A program made the position numbers and the translations under genes. Below are positions 43,302-52,326 of a stretch of 64,000 nucleotides of DNA, one piece after another. Positions within the stretch are counted from its first letter, which is position 1. Each line of letters starts with the position of its first letter. The stretch is from Paenibacillus lutimineralis (GTDB lineage: Bacteria; Bacillota; Bacilli; Paenibacillales; Paenibacillaceae), in NCBI RefSeq assembly GCF_003991425.1, contig NZ_CP034346.1, forward strand, positions 6,067,501-6,131,500. Direction: 5' to 3'. A model generated the notes under the pieces. The model did not search any database, was not told the DNA's origin, and worked only from the letters and a program-made list of their open reading frames with translations.

Positions 43302-45005
43302 TTATTTAACAGTCCAGGTATCTCTTCTCCATTGCAGCACTTCATTAATGCGATCTTCATATGCTTTGATATTGAGTTTACCGATTTCCTTGGTGTACTC
43401 TTCCCACACGCTGTCGAAATCAGCTGATTTTGCAAGAATCGCTTTCGGTAAATATTTCGTAGACAACTCATTCTGCTTCGTATTCACGATCTTCGCTTCA
43501 GATCCGTCAACCAAGTCAACCGACCAAGCAGGGTAAGCAATATCATTTTCCGGAGCTTCACTGAAGAAATCTACATAGCTGTTAAAGCCATATTGGGCAA
43601 GGAAGTTCTTGTCATACTCTTTCAACCCTGCTTGGTATTCCTCTGGTTGGGCAGCTGCGTCCGTGGAGTTGCCATCCGAGAATTTACCTTGCATTTTTGG
43701 AGCTCTGCCAAAGAATGCGTCAGCTTTGTTAGCCAATTTCCAAGTTCCATCCGTAAACTTATCGCGTTGTTCTTGCGTCTTCATGTAACGACCTTGTTCA
43801 TTGACATAGTAGTCTTCGCCTTCAATTCCCCATGTGAATATTTTCTGCCAATCTTCTGCAATTAACGTATCCAGCAGCTTAATAATCTTCTCAGGATCTT
43901 TGGCATTAACCGTGATTCCGAAACCGTTATCCAGGTTGAGCGCCGGGCGTTCTTTATAGTAATCTCTTATGCTTGTATCGTATACGAGAGGGAGACCTAC
44001 ATATGTTCTCTCAAGCTTCTGTTGCGTAGTCAGAGAGTCTTCTGCACTTTGGAAGTTCCAGTGCTGGTCGAACATCCCGAGAACAGCACCGCTAGATATC
44101 TTCGCCATATACTGGTCATAGTTCTGTGTAAAAGTTTCCTTGTCGATTAGACCATTCTGATTCACTTCATTCAGCTTCTGATAGTATCTCTTCGCGTAAT
44201 CTTTATCGGCGAAAATTTGCGCTACGCCGTTCTCAACGACAACTCCACCATCGTTCGGATGACCGATCAAATGCTGTGGAGCGTTAAACAGACCCCAGTT
44301 TCTCCAGTCATAGTTCAGAATTTCAAAACCAATCGTCGGGGTACCGTCGATCGTAGAGTGCTTCTCTTTATATTTAGCGATGATGTCAAAGTATTCATCC
44401 AATGTTTTCACTTGAGGATACCCTGCTTCAGCCAAAACATCCTTTTGAATCCAGAAGGCGGGACCAGAATACCAAGTGGAGTCCGGGTCAGAGTTATACA
44501 CCCCGTAGTTCGGTAGAGTATAGATATGGCCGTCTGAGTCCTTCATCATGTTCCAGTACTTCTCATAATGCTTCTTCAAGTTTGGAGCATGTTCTTCAAT
44601 TAAGTCTTCGAGCGGAATAAATGCACCTGCCCCGGTCAATTTTTGATTCGCCGTCATCATATCAGGATAATCGGACCCGGCAATCATAACACCAAGCTTC
44701 TGGTCAATATCGCCTGCCAGGAACTCAAATTTAAACGATGCGCCCGTCTTATCTTTGATCATCTTGTAAATCTTGTTGTCAGGTGTAGGCTGTTGACCGG
44801 CTTCACCGATGAAAACCGAGATTTCGAACGGTTCCACCGTGTCTCCGGCTTTTTCCGTCGTTGCCTGTCCATTATTTGCATCCTTCGTGGTATTCTTCGC
44901 GGCATCCTTCGTGTTGCTTCCACCACCGCAAGCTGATAAGACGAGGCCAAGCGAAAGCAGCAGCATCATGCTGAACCGGAGTACAGACTTTTTGTTGCCC
45001 CCCAT
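43302..45005 (-). CDS. Carbohydrate-binding lipoprotein of the ABC importer (LplA/YtcQ type)
   Basis: 567 residues, long for a binding protein but normal for LplA/YtcQ. A lipoprotein signal peptide ends LVLSACGGG with Cys26, then an Asn/Lys/Thr linker. The fold shows EISVFIGEAGQQPTPDN, MIAGSDYPDMMTANQ, PLEDLIEEHAPNLKKHYEKYW, and a C-terminal AILAKSADFDSVWEEYTKEI helix. GGAGG lies eight bases before the ATG. A weak cre-like element lies upstream (45076-45089). Directly follows the 45132 response-regulator gene, so the pair fits a YesMN-regulated sugar uptake operon. Confidence 0.92.
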   Translation of the reverse strand: MGGNKKSVLRFSMMLLLSLGLVLSACGGGSNTKDAAKNTTKDANNGQATTEKAGDTVEPFEISVFIGEAGQQPTPDNKIYKMIKDKTGASFKFEFLAGDIDQKLGVMIAGSDYPDMMTANQKLTGAGAFIPLEDLIEEHAPNLKKHYEKYWNMMKDSDGHIYTLPNYGVYNSDPDSTWYSGPAFWIQKDVLAEAGYPQVKTLDEYFDIIAKYKEKHSTIDGTPTIGFEILNYDWRNWGLFNAPQHLIGHPNDGGVVVENGVAQIFADKDYAKRYYQKLNEVNQNGLIDKETFTQNYDQYMAKISSGAVLGMFDQHWNFQSAEDSLTTQQKLERTYVGLPLVYDTSIRDYYKERPALNLDNGFGITVNAKDPEKIIKLLDTLIAEDWQKIFTWGIEGEDYYVNEQGRYMKTQEQRDKFTDGTWKLANKADAFFGRAPKMQGKFSDGNSTDAAAQPEEYQAGLKEYDKNFLAQYGFNSYVDFFSEAPENDIAYPAWSVDLVDGSEAKIVNTKQNELSTKYLPKAILAKSADFDSVWEEYTKEIGKLNIKAYEDRINEVLQWRRDTWTVK

Positions 45006-45075
45006 TTAATGCACCTCCGAAATGTTTTAGTTATCCCAGGGTTATGTAAGCCCTTTCAACAACTTATTTATATTG

Positions 45076-45089
45076 TAAAAGCGCTGCCA
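45076..45089 (-). promoter_or_regulatory. Weak CcpA (cre)-like site upstream of the sugar-binding lipoprotein gene
   Basis: TAAAAGCGCTGCCA on the plus strand differs from TGNAANCGNWNNCA at one position (A for G). Catabolite repression of such importers is common. Chance match is possible. Confidence 0.3.
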
Positions 45090-45131
45090 AGGGCCGGCTA
45101 TGGCTCAATTAAAGCATTACCCCCAAATATT

Positions 45132-46667
45132 TTAGAACTTACTATTCTTGTATTGGTTGGGCGACATCCCCATCCGGCGTTCAAATTGCTTCGCGAACTG
45201 CCCATAACTGCTGTAACCGACCCGCTCCGCGATTTCACTATTCTTGTAACTGTGGTCGCCAAGCAATCTCACCGCTTCTTCGATTCTAAGTTTATGGATC
45301 ATATCATTGAAGCCCATGCCATTCCTCTTGATTAGCAGTTGGCCTAAATAGACCGGATGAAGGAAAAAGACTTCGGCCAGCTTCTTAATCGTCAGACCTT
45401 CCCGATAATGCTCATGAATATACTGATTAATCTCAAAGATGACCCCCTGCGCCTGCTGGGATTGCTCCTGCAATAATAAATGGATGACTTCCATTCCTAT
45501 AGCCCGCAGCCGCCCCATTAACTCATCTAAATTCAGGACACTACCTGCGATTTCATAAACCCCGTACTTCTCTATGATCTCTTCCTCTGAAATGTCCTTG
45601 ATCATGCAGGTAAACTCTGCAATTCTATACATCATGTGGACGACAAGCTTCTTGACAATATCCGGCTGCGTTGAGGAAGTGTGGAAAACTTCCCTTGCCC
45701 GGTCCACGGCTCCTGTGAACTCATCCTGATCCATAAGCTCCACAGCTCGCAATATCGTATCCATGAGCTGTAGTTGATTGTATGGATGACTGAACTGCAG
45801 ACCCTCAATGTTCTGATAAAGTGTTATGCCATCGTAACCCTGTTCGTAAAACTTATATTTTACTGCTGTCTTTGCAGTGCGATAGCTTCTTCCGATCTCT
45901 AATAGCGATGACTGACTGTACCCGGCCCCGACAAATATGCGCTGACCCTTATAATCCTGGACGATCTCTATGATCTTGCTCCAATTATTACTCTCCAATT
46001 CCTCTCCGTTAAAACCATAGATGATAGCTAGATGGCCCTGATCGCCATCGACCAGGAACATGGATGAAGCTGTGGAAATGACAGACGAAGCTGTCTCTCT
46101 GAATTCAGTCAGAATCGGAGAATCCACCTGCAGCAGGCATATATTCCAACGCTCCTGCAGAGCTGACATTCCCCGGATTATAGTCTGCTCCCCTTCTTCT
46201 AACGGCTGTGCCGTTATTAGCTTCTTGAGCACGGTAACCGTCTCTTCATAATCAGCGATTTGCTCCAAGCGCTGCCGCTTGGATCTTCGTATCAACTCTG
46301 CACGGATATCGCGCAGTTCCTTCTCTGCCTCTTCGGCGATCAACGGCTTCAACAAATAATGGTGCACTCCATAATGCATGGCCTTCTGAGCGTATTCGAA
46401 ATCGGAATACCCGCTGACTACGACGAAGCTCACCTCTGATTTGCCTTGTTCCCGCCAAGCCTTGATCATCTCAAGTCCGCTCATGATCGGCATATTCACA
46501 TCGGTAACCACCAGATCGGGCTTCAGCTCACGAATCTTCTCCAATCCTTCCATCCCATTGTCACTGGTTCCGCAGATCTCAAAGCCTATTTCCTCCCAAG
46601 GGACCCATAGCTCCATTCCCTCTAGTGCCCCCGGCTCATCATCAATTAGCAGTACTTTGAACATCAT
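45132..46667 (-). CDS. YesN-type response regulator with AraC DNA-binding domain (first)
   Basis: 511 residues. The receiver domain (1-120) has LLIDDEPGA, the phosphoacceptor Asp in DLVVTDVNMPIMSG and the Lys in YLLKPL. A long middle region of about 270 residues follows, then two AraC helix-turn-helix motifs (KLAEVFFLHPVYLGQLLIKRNG and NSEIAERVGYSSYGQFAKQFERR). It should activate the adjacent sugar importer after phosphorylation by the YesM-like kinase upstream. GGGGG lies six bases before the ATG. A full repeat copy lies between this gene and the kinase gene. Confidence 0.92.
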   Translation of the reverse strand: MMFKVLLIDDEPGALEGMELWVPWEEIGFEICGTSDNGMEGLEKIRELKPDLVVTDVNMPIMSGLEMIKAWREQGKSEVSFVVVSGYSDFEYAQKAMHYGVHHYLLKPLIAEEAEKELRDIRAELIRRSKRQRLEQIADYEETVTVLKKLITAQPLEEGEQTIIRGMSALQERWNICLLQVDSPILTEFRETASSVISTASSMFLVDGDQGHLAIIYGFNGEELESNNWSKIIEIVQDYKGQRIFVGAGYSQSSLLEIGRSYRTAKTAVKYKFYEQGYDGITLYQNIEGLQFSHPYNQLQLMDTILRAVELMDQDEFTGAVDRAREVFHTSSTQPDIVKKLVVHMMYRIAEFTCMIKDISEEEIIEKYGVYEIAGSVLNLDELMGRLRAIGMEVIHLLLQEQSQQAQGVIFEINQYIHEHYREGLTIKKLAEVFFLHPVYLGQLLIKRNGMGFNDMIHKLRIEEAVRLLGDHSYKNSEIAERVGYSSYGQFAKQFERRMGMSPNQYKNSKF

Positions 46668-46692
46668 CTTCTTCCCCCTTTATTTAAGTGTG

Positions 46693-46868
46693 TGTTCAAA
46701 AAGGTCAGTTTTCAGCACCGAGAAGGTTGGATGAAGCTAGGGACTGAGGAGCGGAGCGTACGTAGTGGGTACGAGAGCACCGGAAGGCCCGGCTGAATTC
46801 AAGATTCGATGTCGAATAGCTTCATAATTTTCTTCGTGATCAAAAGTGGACTTTTTGAACTACCTCTT
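46693..46868 (+). repeat. Dispersed repeat, copy 4 (full length, 176 bases)
   Basis: Left end TGTTCAAAAAGGTC and right end GTGGACTTTTTGAAC with CCTCTT form the inverted pair. Interior as in copy 3 (TTTTCAGCACCGAGAAGG, GGATGAAGCTAGGGACTGA, GAGCACCGGAAGGCCCGG). TTTAAGTG occurs on both flanks (46683-46690 and 46867-46874), a candidate target duplication. It ends on the stop codon of the sensor kinase gene. Confidence 0.93.
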
Positions 46869-48673
46869 TAAGTGAACTTACGCTCAAGGAGATTCACCGG
46901 GATCTCAAAAGAAACAGTCGTGCCCTGACCCGGCTTGCTAACGATATCAAAACCTGCCTGGTTGTTATAATTCAGTTCCAGTCTCCGGTATACATTTCGG
47001 ATCCCGATACTGGTCCCAGATGAATTCTCATTGCGTACCGACAGAATAATCTCACGAAGTTTCTCTGGTTCGATTCCTTTTCCGTTATCGCAGACAGCTA
47101 CGCGAAGCTTCCCGTCCACTATTTTTACACTGACTTTCACCAATCCTTGTGCATTAATCATCTGAATCCCGTGTTTACAGGAATTCTCCACGAGAGGCTG
47201 GATGCTCATCTTAGGAATTTTATATAGCAAGGCCTCCTCATCGATTTCGAACTCATAATCGATTTTGTCGCGGAAGCGGAACTTCTCGATTTTCAGATAC
47301 ATTTCAATGAACATGATCTCTTCCTGAATTGTGACGATATCCTCTTTCCAACTCAGCAATCGACGCAGCAACCGGGATAAGCTCTTGATCACATCGGTCA
47401 CATCATCATAGTTATTCTTCGTACAGACGACCAGAATCGCATTTAATGTATTGAACAGGAAATGTGGATTCATCTGACTCTGAAGCAGATTCAGCTCAGC
47501 TCTTACGCGCTCCATCTCCAGGTTCTTCTTCTGAATTTCCAGCTTATATACATTATTAATCAATGAATTGATCCTTGACGTCATGCTGTTGAAGTTCTGT
47601 ATCAATCCGCCGATTTCATCTCTTCCCTCTTCAATAGAGATCAGATCAAACTTCTCATTCGTGACCTTCTGCATATGTCTTGATAAGCGTTTGACCCGGT
47701 AATTGTACGATCTCAGCATAATATAGATAAAGAGCATTGCTGCCAGGGTTACTGCAACTGCCAGCAGCCCAACAAATACACGCATCTCCACTAACGCCTT
47801 GTTGATTCTTGTTCCCTCCGGCAAACCAACCAGCTTCCAGCCTTTGACGTACTTCGCTGTCCCGATCGAAATAGTATGAACGTCTTCCTCGCTGTACTGC
47901 TCTGGCAGCTCGAATATAGAGTATTGATCGGAAATCAATCCCTTTCGATAGCCGCTGCCCGCTGACATAATCACCTGATTGTTCTCATTCAGCAAATACA
48001 AATTCAAATAGTCCTTCTCGCGCATAATGACGTCATAAATTTTGTTAAGCTCAATATCGATGCGCAGCACCTTCTCATAGGTGTTGTATTTATCGTAATA
48101 GTCCATTCTCTCCATAACGCTGAGATAGGGGACCGTAGACGCAAAATTGTTCGCTTCTGTCGCTATATAGGCCGCGACATATACCGGATCCGAATTATCT
48201 TTCCATAGACGATACCAATCGCTGTTCTTCACAGTAGCATTGATGAATTGGTAGTTCCCTCCGGATACGATCGTTGGATTGTTCGTGAAGATCGTAATTC
48301 GTTCGATCTGATTATTAACTGGTATGTAACTGGTTACCCGATTTCTAAGCTGTTCATCAAAGGTCTCATAGAATTCCAATTGTCCTTCGTATGTGCGATC
48401 CAGCATTTCATTCAATGCTTTATCGGTATTCAACGCATGACTTACAGCCACGCCGCCATCAATATAATCATGTATATCCTTCCGGGCCCGCTCTAGTGAA
48501 ATATCAAGGTTCTGCTCCTCTCTTGCCCGGATGAAGTCCGACATCCGATCCATGAACATGAGATTGATAATAATAATAGGCAGTAGCACACCTATAACCA
48601 GAATCATTAGAAACTTATAGTTCAACGGAATGTCATTAATGATTCTTCTGAGCCTGAATTTCCCGAGCTTCAT
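46868..48673 (-). CDS. YesM-type sensor histidine kinase
   Basis: About 601 residues from the ATG at 48673 (GGAGG seven bases before; a GTG at 48679 overlaps that spacing). Layout: helix (about 18-40), extracytoplasmic dCache-like sensor, helix (about 295-320), HAMP (RLSRHMQKV to FNSMTSRI), then the His_kinase domain with QSQMNPHFLFNTLNA, and the ATPase domain with LVENSCKHGI and DNGKGIEPE. It senses an extracellular sugar-related signal and phosphorylates YesN-type regulators. Here one kinase gene lies between two such regulator genes. Its stop codon forms the border of repeat copy 4. Confidence 0.93.
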   Translation of the reverse strand: MKLGKFRLRRIINDIPLNYKFLMILVIGVLLPIIIINLMFMDRMSDFIRAREEQNLDISLERARKDIHDYIDGGVAVSHALNTDKALNEMLDRTYEGQLEFYETFDEQLRNRVTSYIPVNNQIERITIFTNNPTIVSGGNYQFINATVKNSDWYRLWKDNSDPVYVAAYIATEANNFASTVPYLSVMERMDYYDKYNTYEKVLRIDIELNKIYDVIMREKDYLNLYLLNENNQVIMSAGSGYRKGLISDQYSIFELPEQYSEEDVHTISIGTAKYVKGWKLVGLPEGTRINKALVEMRVFVGLLAVAVTLAAMLFIYIMLRSYNYRVKRLSRHMQKVTNEKFDLISIEEGRDEIGGLIQNFNSMTSRINSLINNVYKLEIQKKNLEMERVRAELNLLQSQMNPHFLFNTLNAILVVCTKNNYDDVTDVIKSLSRLLRRLLSWKEDIVTIQEEIMFIEMYLKIEKFRFRDKIDYEFEIDEEALLYKIPKMSIQPLVENSCKHGIQMINAQGLVKVSVKIVDGKLRVAVCDNGKGIEPEKLREIILSVRNENSSGTSIGIRNVYRRLELNYNNQAGFDIVSKPGQGTTVSFEIPVNLLERKFT

Positions 48674-48689
48674 ATGCACACCTCCTGCA

Positions 48690-50228
48690 TCATTGCTGCC
48701 CGTTCTCGGTCACACCTCGGTATACGGAGGGCAGAACGCCCGTATATTGCTTGAATTTATTGTTGAAGTAGTCTGCATTGGGATAGCCGACCTGTAGTGC
48801 AACTTTGGATATTTTGGTCTGTGTTCGCTTCAGCAGTCTCTTGGCCTCCTCAATCCGCTTCTCATTCAAATATTCATTGAACGGCTTGCCCGTATATTGC
48901 TTGAAGAGTTGCCCCAAATAAGCGGAATTCATGTGGAATTTAGTAGCCAATTCCCGAAGCTGCAGCTTGTTCCTGAATTCCTGATCCACATATTGAATGA
49001 CCTGAAAGATTGTGTTGTGCTCATTCTCCTCCCTCAAGGCCTCCAATTTGGCGGCTCCTAACAGACATAGAGAGTGTACGTATCCCTTGAGCGTTCTAAC
49101 CTCATCCCGCTCATCCTGTCCTTCATAATCGACCTGAACCTGCCGCATAAATTCGGCCGGATCTCCATTCATTTCCGTTAACAATTTGCATATTTTCAGC
49201 TCCAAATCGGATACGGATACGCGCACCATTTCCATATCCGGCAGGCTATTGAACCAAGGTTCGAAGATACAGGCGACATTGCTCTCGATTCCGCGGAAGT
49301 TCCCGGATTCCACGGATTCTATAAGCTGTTTGAACTTCATTTTAGGAAAGTTGGGCTGCTCTATTCTATGGATGTCCCGATAATAAAATATGCCCTGCTT
49401 CTGCTGATTCCGCCTAATTCTTCTCACTTCAACGCTCTGCAGGTAAAGCCCTCGGATCGATTCGATCCCCGTATCTCGATTACTTATGGCAATGACGCCG
49501 GACCCGCCCGTTCTGGCTCTTAGGTCAGTTAGCAATGATTGGGTGATCTCAAAGAGCTGTTCATCGGATATCATCTCCCCCAGTACAATAAACCCACATC
49601 TTCCTGCGCTGTCCTGAAAAGGAAAGACAAGGTTGAGAGGGAAGAAGCTCATGCCCCAAGGGCCAAAGTCAACTAGATCATGAGCCGTCTCAATGATCAT
49701 GCATAACATCTGCTGTCCGCCAGTCAGGTTCATGGATAGACTCGCCTGCTCCGCAAGCGACGAACTGTACTCGCCCAGAATCAACCGATTAATGACATGA
49801 TTGACCGCAAAAAGCTGCCTGTTCGCCTCAAGCTTCTTCGACGCTGTCTCCTCCCGAATTTGCTCGGCAAGCTTGAGCAGCAAGGTCTCAATCTCTTCGT
49901 CATCAATCGGTTTGAGCAAATATTCTACAACTCGCTGCTGCATCGCAGTAAGAGCATACTGAAAATCATCATACCCGCTTAATACTACAAATTTGGGTGG
50001 ATGCGGCAGGAGCCGATTCGACTTCTCAATAAGCTCGAGACCGCTAATCTCAGGCATATTAATATCGGTTATGACTAGCTCCGGCTGGTGTTCCTGAATC
50101 TGCTGGAAGGCATCGTTGCTGTTAATTGCCTCCCCGCACACCTGGAACCCAAGCCTGTTCCAATCAACCATTGTTCTTAATCCTTCCAGAACCCAAGGCT
50201 CATCGTCTACCAGAAGAACATTCATCAT
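48690..50228 (-). CDS. YesN-type response regulator with AraC DNA-binding domain (second)
   Basis: 512 residues. Receiver with LLVDDEPWV, phosphoacceptor Asp in ELVITDINMPEISG and YLLKPIDDEEIE; long middle region; two AraC helix-turn-helix motifs at the C terminus (ELATKFHMNSAYLGQLFKQYTG and KISKVALQVGYPNADYFNNKFKQ). It shares layout but only moderate similarity with the 45132 regulator. The kinase gene starts 17 bases after its stop, the normal arrangement for a YesMN pair, so this is the more likely direct partner. AAGGGG precedes the ATG. Confidence 0.92.
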   Translation of the reverse strand: MMNVLLVDDEPWVLEGLRTMVDWNRLGFQVCGEAINSNDAFQQIQEHQPELVITDINMPEISGLELIEKSNRLLPHPPKFVVLSGYDDFQYALTAMQQRVVEYLLKPIDDEEIETLLLKLAEQIREETASKKLEANRQLFAVNHVINRLILGEYSSSLAEQASLSMNLTGGQQMLCMIIETAHDLVDFGPWGMSFFPLNLVFPFQDSAGRCGFIVLGEMISDEQLFEITQSLLTDLRARTGGSGVIAISNRDTGIESIRGLYLQSVEVRRIRRNQQKQGIFYYRDIHRIEQPNFPKMKFKQLIESVESGNFRGIESNVACIFEPWFNSLPDMEMVRVSVSDLELKICKLLTEMNGDPAEFMRQVQVDYEGQDERDEVRTLKGYVHSLCLLGAAKLEALREENEHNTIFQVIQYVDQEFRNKLQLRELATKFHMNSAYLGQLFKQYTGKPFNEYLNEKRIEEAKRLLKRTQTKISKVALQVGYPNADYFNNKFKQYTGVLPSVYRGVTENGQQ

Positions 50229-50362
50229 GGCTAATTAACCCCTTTAATCAATCAAGTATTGAGAGCGCATTCAAATATTAGTATTCTGGACATAGAAATT
50301 CATATTGTCTAAATGACATTATACATGATGGCTGGGAAAAAAGGAGCAGCAGAGGTTTAATA

Positions 50363-50551
50363 AGGATATTACTCGCTGACACAACTAAGGAGGCAGCGCA
50401 GCCCGGAAGCATATTATTGTTCCATGACGGCTATGGGGATCGCTCGCAGACCATCGAGGCTGTTCGCCAACTTGTATCTGACTTTACCGCAGATGGTTAT
50501 AAGCTGGTAACCGTGAGCAAATTGCTGCAAGATACCTCCCATTATAAATAG
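50363..50551 (+). pseudogene. C-terminal remnant of a polysaccharide deacetylase
   Basis: An open stretch without a start codon or ribosome site reads AAQPGSILLFHDGYGDRSQT, then IEAVRQLVSDFTADGYKLVTVSKLL before a TAG at 50549. This is the standard C-terminal end of NodB-type deacetylases (GSI-L-HD-G, T--AL--I---L--GY--VTVS-LL). The N-terminal catalytic part is absent. It explains most of the 490-base gap between genes at 50229-50718; the rest of that gap holds only a terminator. Confidence 0.75.
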
Positions 50552-50659
50552 AGCGTTTACATATCAAATATATGGAAATTATTGTTTTAAGTTAATATTA
50601 AAACTAAAGCTCTTACCGCGATAATTATAGGTCGTTTTACACTTTCTAGAATTTCTAGA

Positions 50660-50698
50660 TAAAAAAGAATCGCTAACGTCCTTCGTTAGCGATTCTTC
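50660..50698 (-). terminator. Intrinsic terminator of the mhqOD unit
   Basis: On the minus strand AAGAATCGCTAACG-AAGGA-CGTTAGCGATTCTT followed by a T run; a perfect 14-base stem. Confidence 0.92.
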
Positions 50699-50718
50699 CT
50701 ATGATTGGATAGATCAAA

Positions 50719-51327
50719 TTATACAAAATTACGTTGGAACCATTTTGCGGCAGCATCCACTTCAGAAGGCGACAACTGATGTCCAAAATGCTCCCAGTGT
50801 AGTTCGACTGAAGCGCCTGCAGCCGATAGCAATTGATTCAATTCCTCGGTCTCCTGCGCAGGAGAGATTGGGTCATTCTTTCCGGCCCCCATAAAGACCG
50901 GTATGCCGGATAGTTGCGGAAGTTCAATGCCACGGCGTGGTACCATCGGATGGTGCAGAATCGCCCCACGCAAAGCATCTTTATAGTGGAACAACAGTGA
51001 TCCCGCAATGTTAGCCCCATTGGAGTAGCCTACGGCCACAATATTGCTGCGGTCAAATTGATGCTCGGCGGCCGCCTGATCCAGGAAATCATTCAATTCC
51101 TTCGTACGAAAGATAAGATCCTCTTCATCAAATACGCCTTCCGCCAAACGGCGGAAGAATCGCGGCATACCATTCTCCAGCACATTTCCTCTTACGCTAA
51201 GAACCGAGGAGGATGGGGATATGATTTGCGCCAGTGAAAGCAAATCCCGTTCGTTCCCCCCGGTACCGTGCAGGAGCAACAGTACCGGAGCATTAGTATC
51301 AGATCCCTGTTGGAATATATGTCTCAT
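50719..51327 (-). CDS. mhqD: Alpha/beta hydrolase, MhqD-like carboxylesterase
   Basis: 202 residues of the phospholipase/carboxylesterase type. Oxyanion part LLLLHGTGGNERDL, nucleophile Ser102 in GYSNGAN, Asp152 in GAGKNDPI and His183 in FGHQLS complete the triad. In B. subtilis MhqD is induced with MhqO by quinones and catechols and is thought to hydrolyse a ring-cleavage or conjugate product; that role here is by analogy. Its ATG overlaps the stop of the dioxygenase gene by four bases and follows GGAGG. Transcription ends at the 50660 hairpin. Confidence 0.87.
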   Translation of the reverse strand: MRHIFQQGSDTNAPVLLLLHGTGGNERDLLSLAQIISPSSSVLSVRGNVLENGMPRFFRRLAEGVFDEEDLIFRTKELNDFLDQAAAEHQFDRSNIVAVGYSNGANIAGSLLFHYKDALRGAILHHPMVPRRGIELPQLSGIPVFMGAGKNDPISPAQETEELNQLLSAAGASVELHWEHFGHQLSPSEVDAAAKWFQRNFV

Positions 51328-52271
51328 TCTTGATCCTCCTTCAGCACACGAACTTCAAATTGCTCAAGATTCTTCTCAATTAATTCGCGATGATCTTCAT
51401 ACCATGGTGGCAGCATAAGCTTCACGCCCAATTGCTCCAAAGGCTCGTCACGAGTGAAACCTGGAGGATCTGTAGCAATCTCGAACAGTATGCCGCCTGG
51501 CTCCCTGAAGTATAGGGCATTGAAGTATTGACGATCGACAACTGGTGTTGGATGCAGTCCGCTGGCCGATACCTTAGTGCGCCATTCCGCATGCTCTGAG
51601 TCATCCTTTGCCCGCCAAGCGATGTGGTGAACCGTGCCTGAACCCGCTTTGCCAGCAGGTACCGATCCGATATTCAAATCGATGATATTACCAATTTCAC
51701 CAAACCCTTTATAACGGGCATACCCACCCTCAACACCTATTTTCTCCAGACCTAACACACTCTCTAATACCATTTCTGTATCTTTTGGTGTGGTGCTGTA
51801 AAGAACTGCGCCTCCGAAGCCCATAATCGCTTTATCTGCAGGTACTCCGCCAAAGCTCCATGTGCTCTTTGGTCCTTTGCGTTCCACAAGCTCAATTTGC
51901 AAGCCGTCTTTATCCGCGAAGTGCAGCGATTTCTCAGAGAATCTTGTTCTTTCTGTGAAAGATACATTAAATTTCTTCAACCGCTCCTCCCAGAAATCCA
52001 TTGAACCTTCCGGAATTGCATAGGTTGTAATTCCAACCTGTCCGTTGCCGACAATACCACGACGGGATTCTGGCCACGGGAAGAAAGTAATGGCTGTTCC
52101 AGGGCTACCCACTTCGTCACCAAAATAGAGATGATATACTTCCGGAGCATCGAAGTTGATGGTCTTCTTCACCAGACGAAGTCCCATTATGCCCGAATAG
52201 AAATCCGTTGTATTCTGTGCGCTTCTTACAAAAGCCGTAATATGATGAATACCTGCTGTTGCTTTAACCAT
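51324..52271 (-). CDS. mhqO: Ring-cleaving dioxygenase, MhqO-like (VOC family)
   Basis: 315 residues with two vicinal-oxygen-chelate modules. Metal ligands by family pattern are His in ATAGIHHITAF, His in GTVHHIAWRAK and Glu in ILFEIATDPPG. Other landmarks: YSGIMGLRLVKKTINFDAPEVYHLY near the start, and WYEDHRELIEKNL at the end. MhqO-type enzymes open hydroquinone or catechol rings as a defence against electrophilic quinones. GAGGAG lies nine bases before the ATG. Coupled to mhqD; the DoxX gene lies 55 bases upstream. Confidence 0.9.
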   Translation of the reverse strand: MVKATAGIHHITAFVRSAQNTTDFYSGIMGLRLVKKTINFDAPEVYHLYFGDEVGSPGTAITFFPWPESRRGIVGNGQVGITTYAIPEGSMDFWEERLKKFNVSFTERTRFSEKSLHFADKDGLQIELVERKGPKSTWSFGGVPADKAIMGFGGAVLYSTTPKDTEMVLESVLGLEKIGVEGGYARYKGFGEIGNIIDLNIGSVPAGKAGSGTVHHIAWRAKDDSEHAEWRTKVSASGLHPTPVVDRQYFNALYFREPGGILFEIATDPPGFTRDEPLEQLGVKLMLPPWYEDHRELIEKNLEQFEVRVLKEDQE

Positions 52272-52326
52272 GTGTATCCACTCCTCATGTGTAATTTTAG
52301 GTTAGTTCAGATCTAGCTATTTCAAC

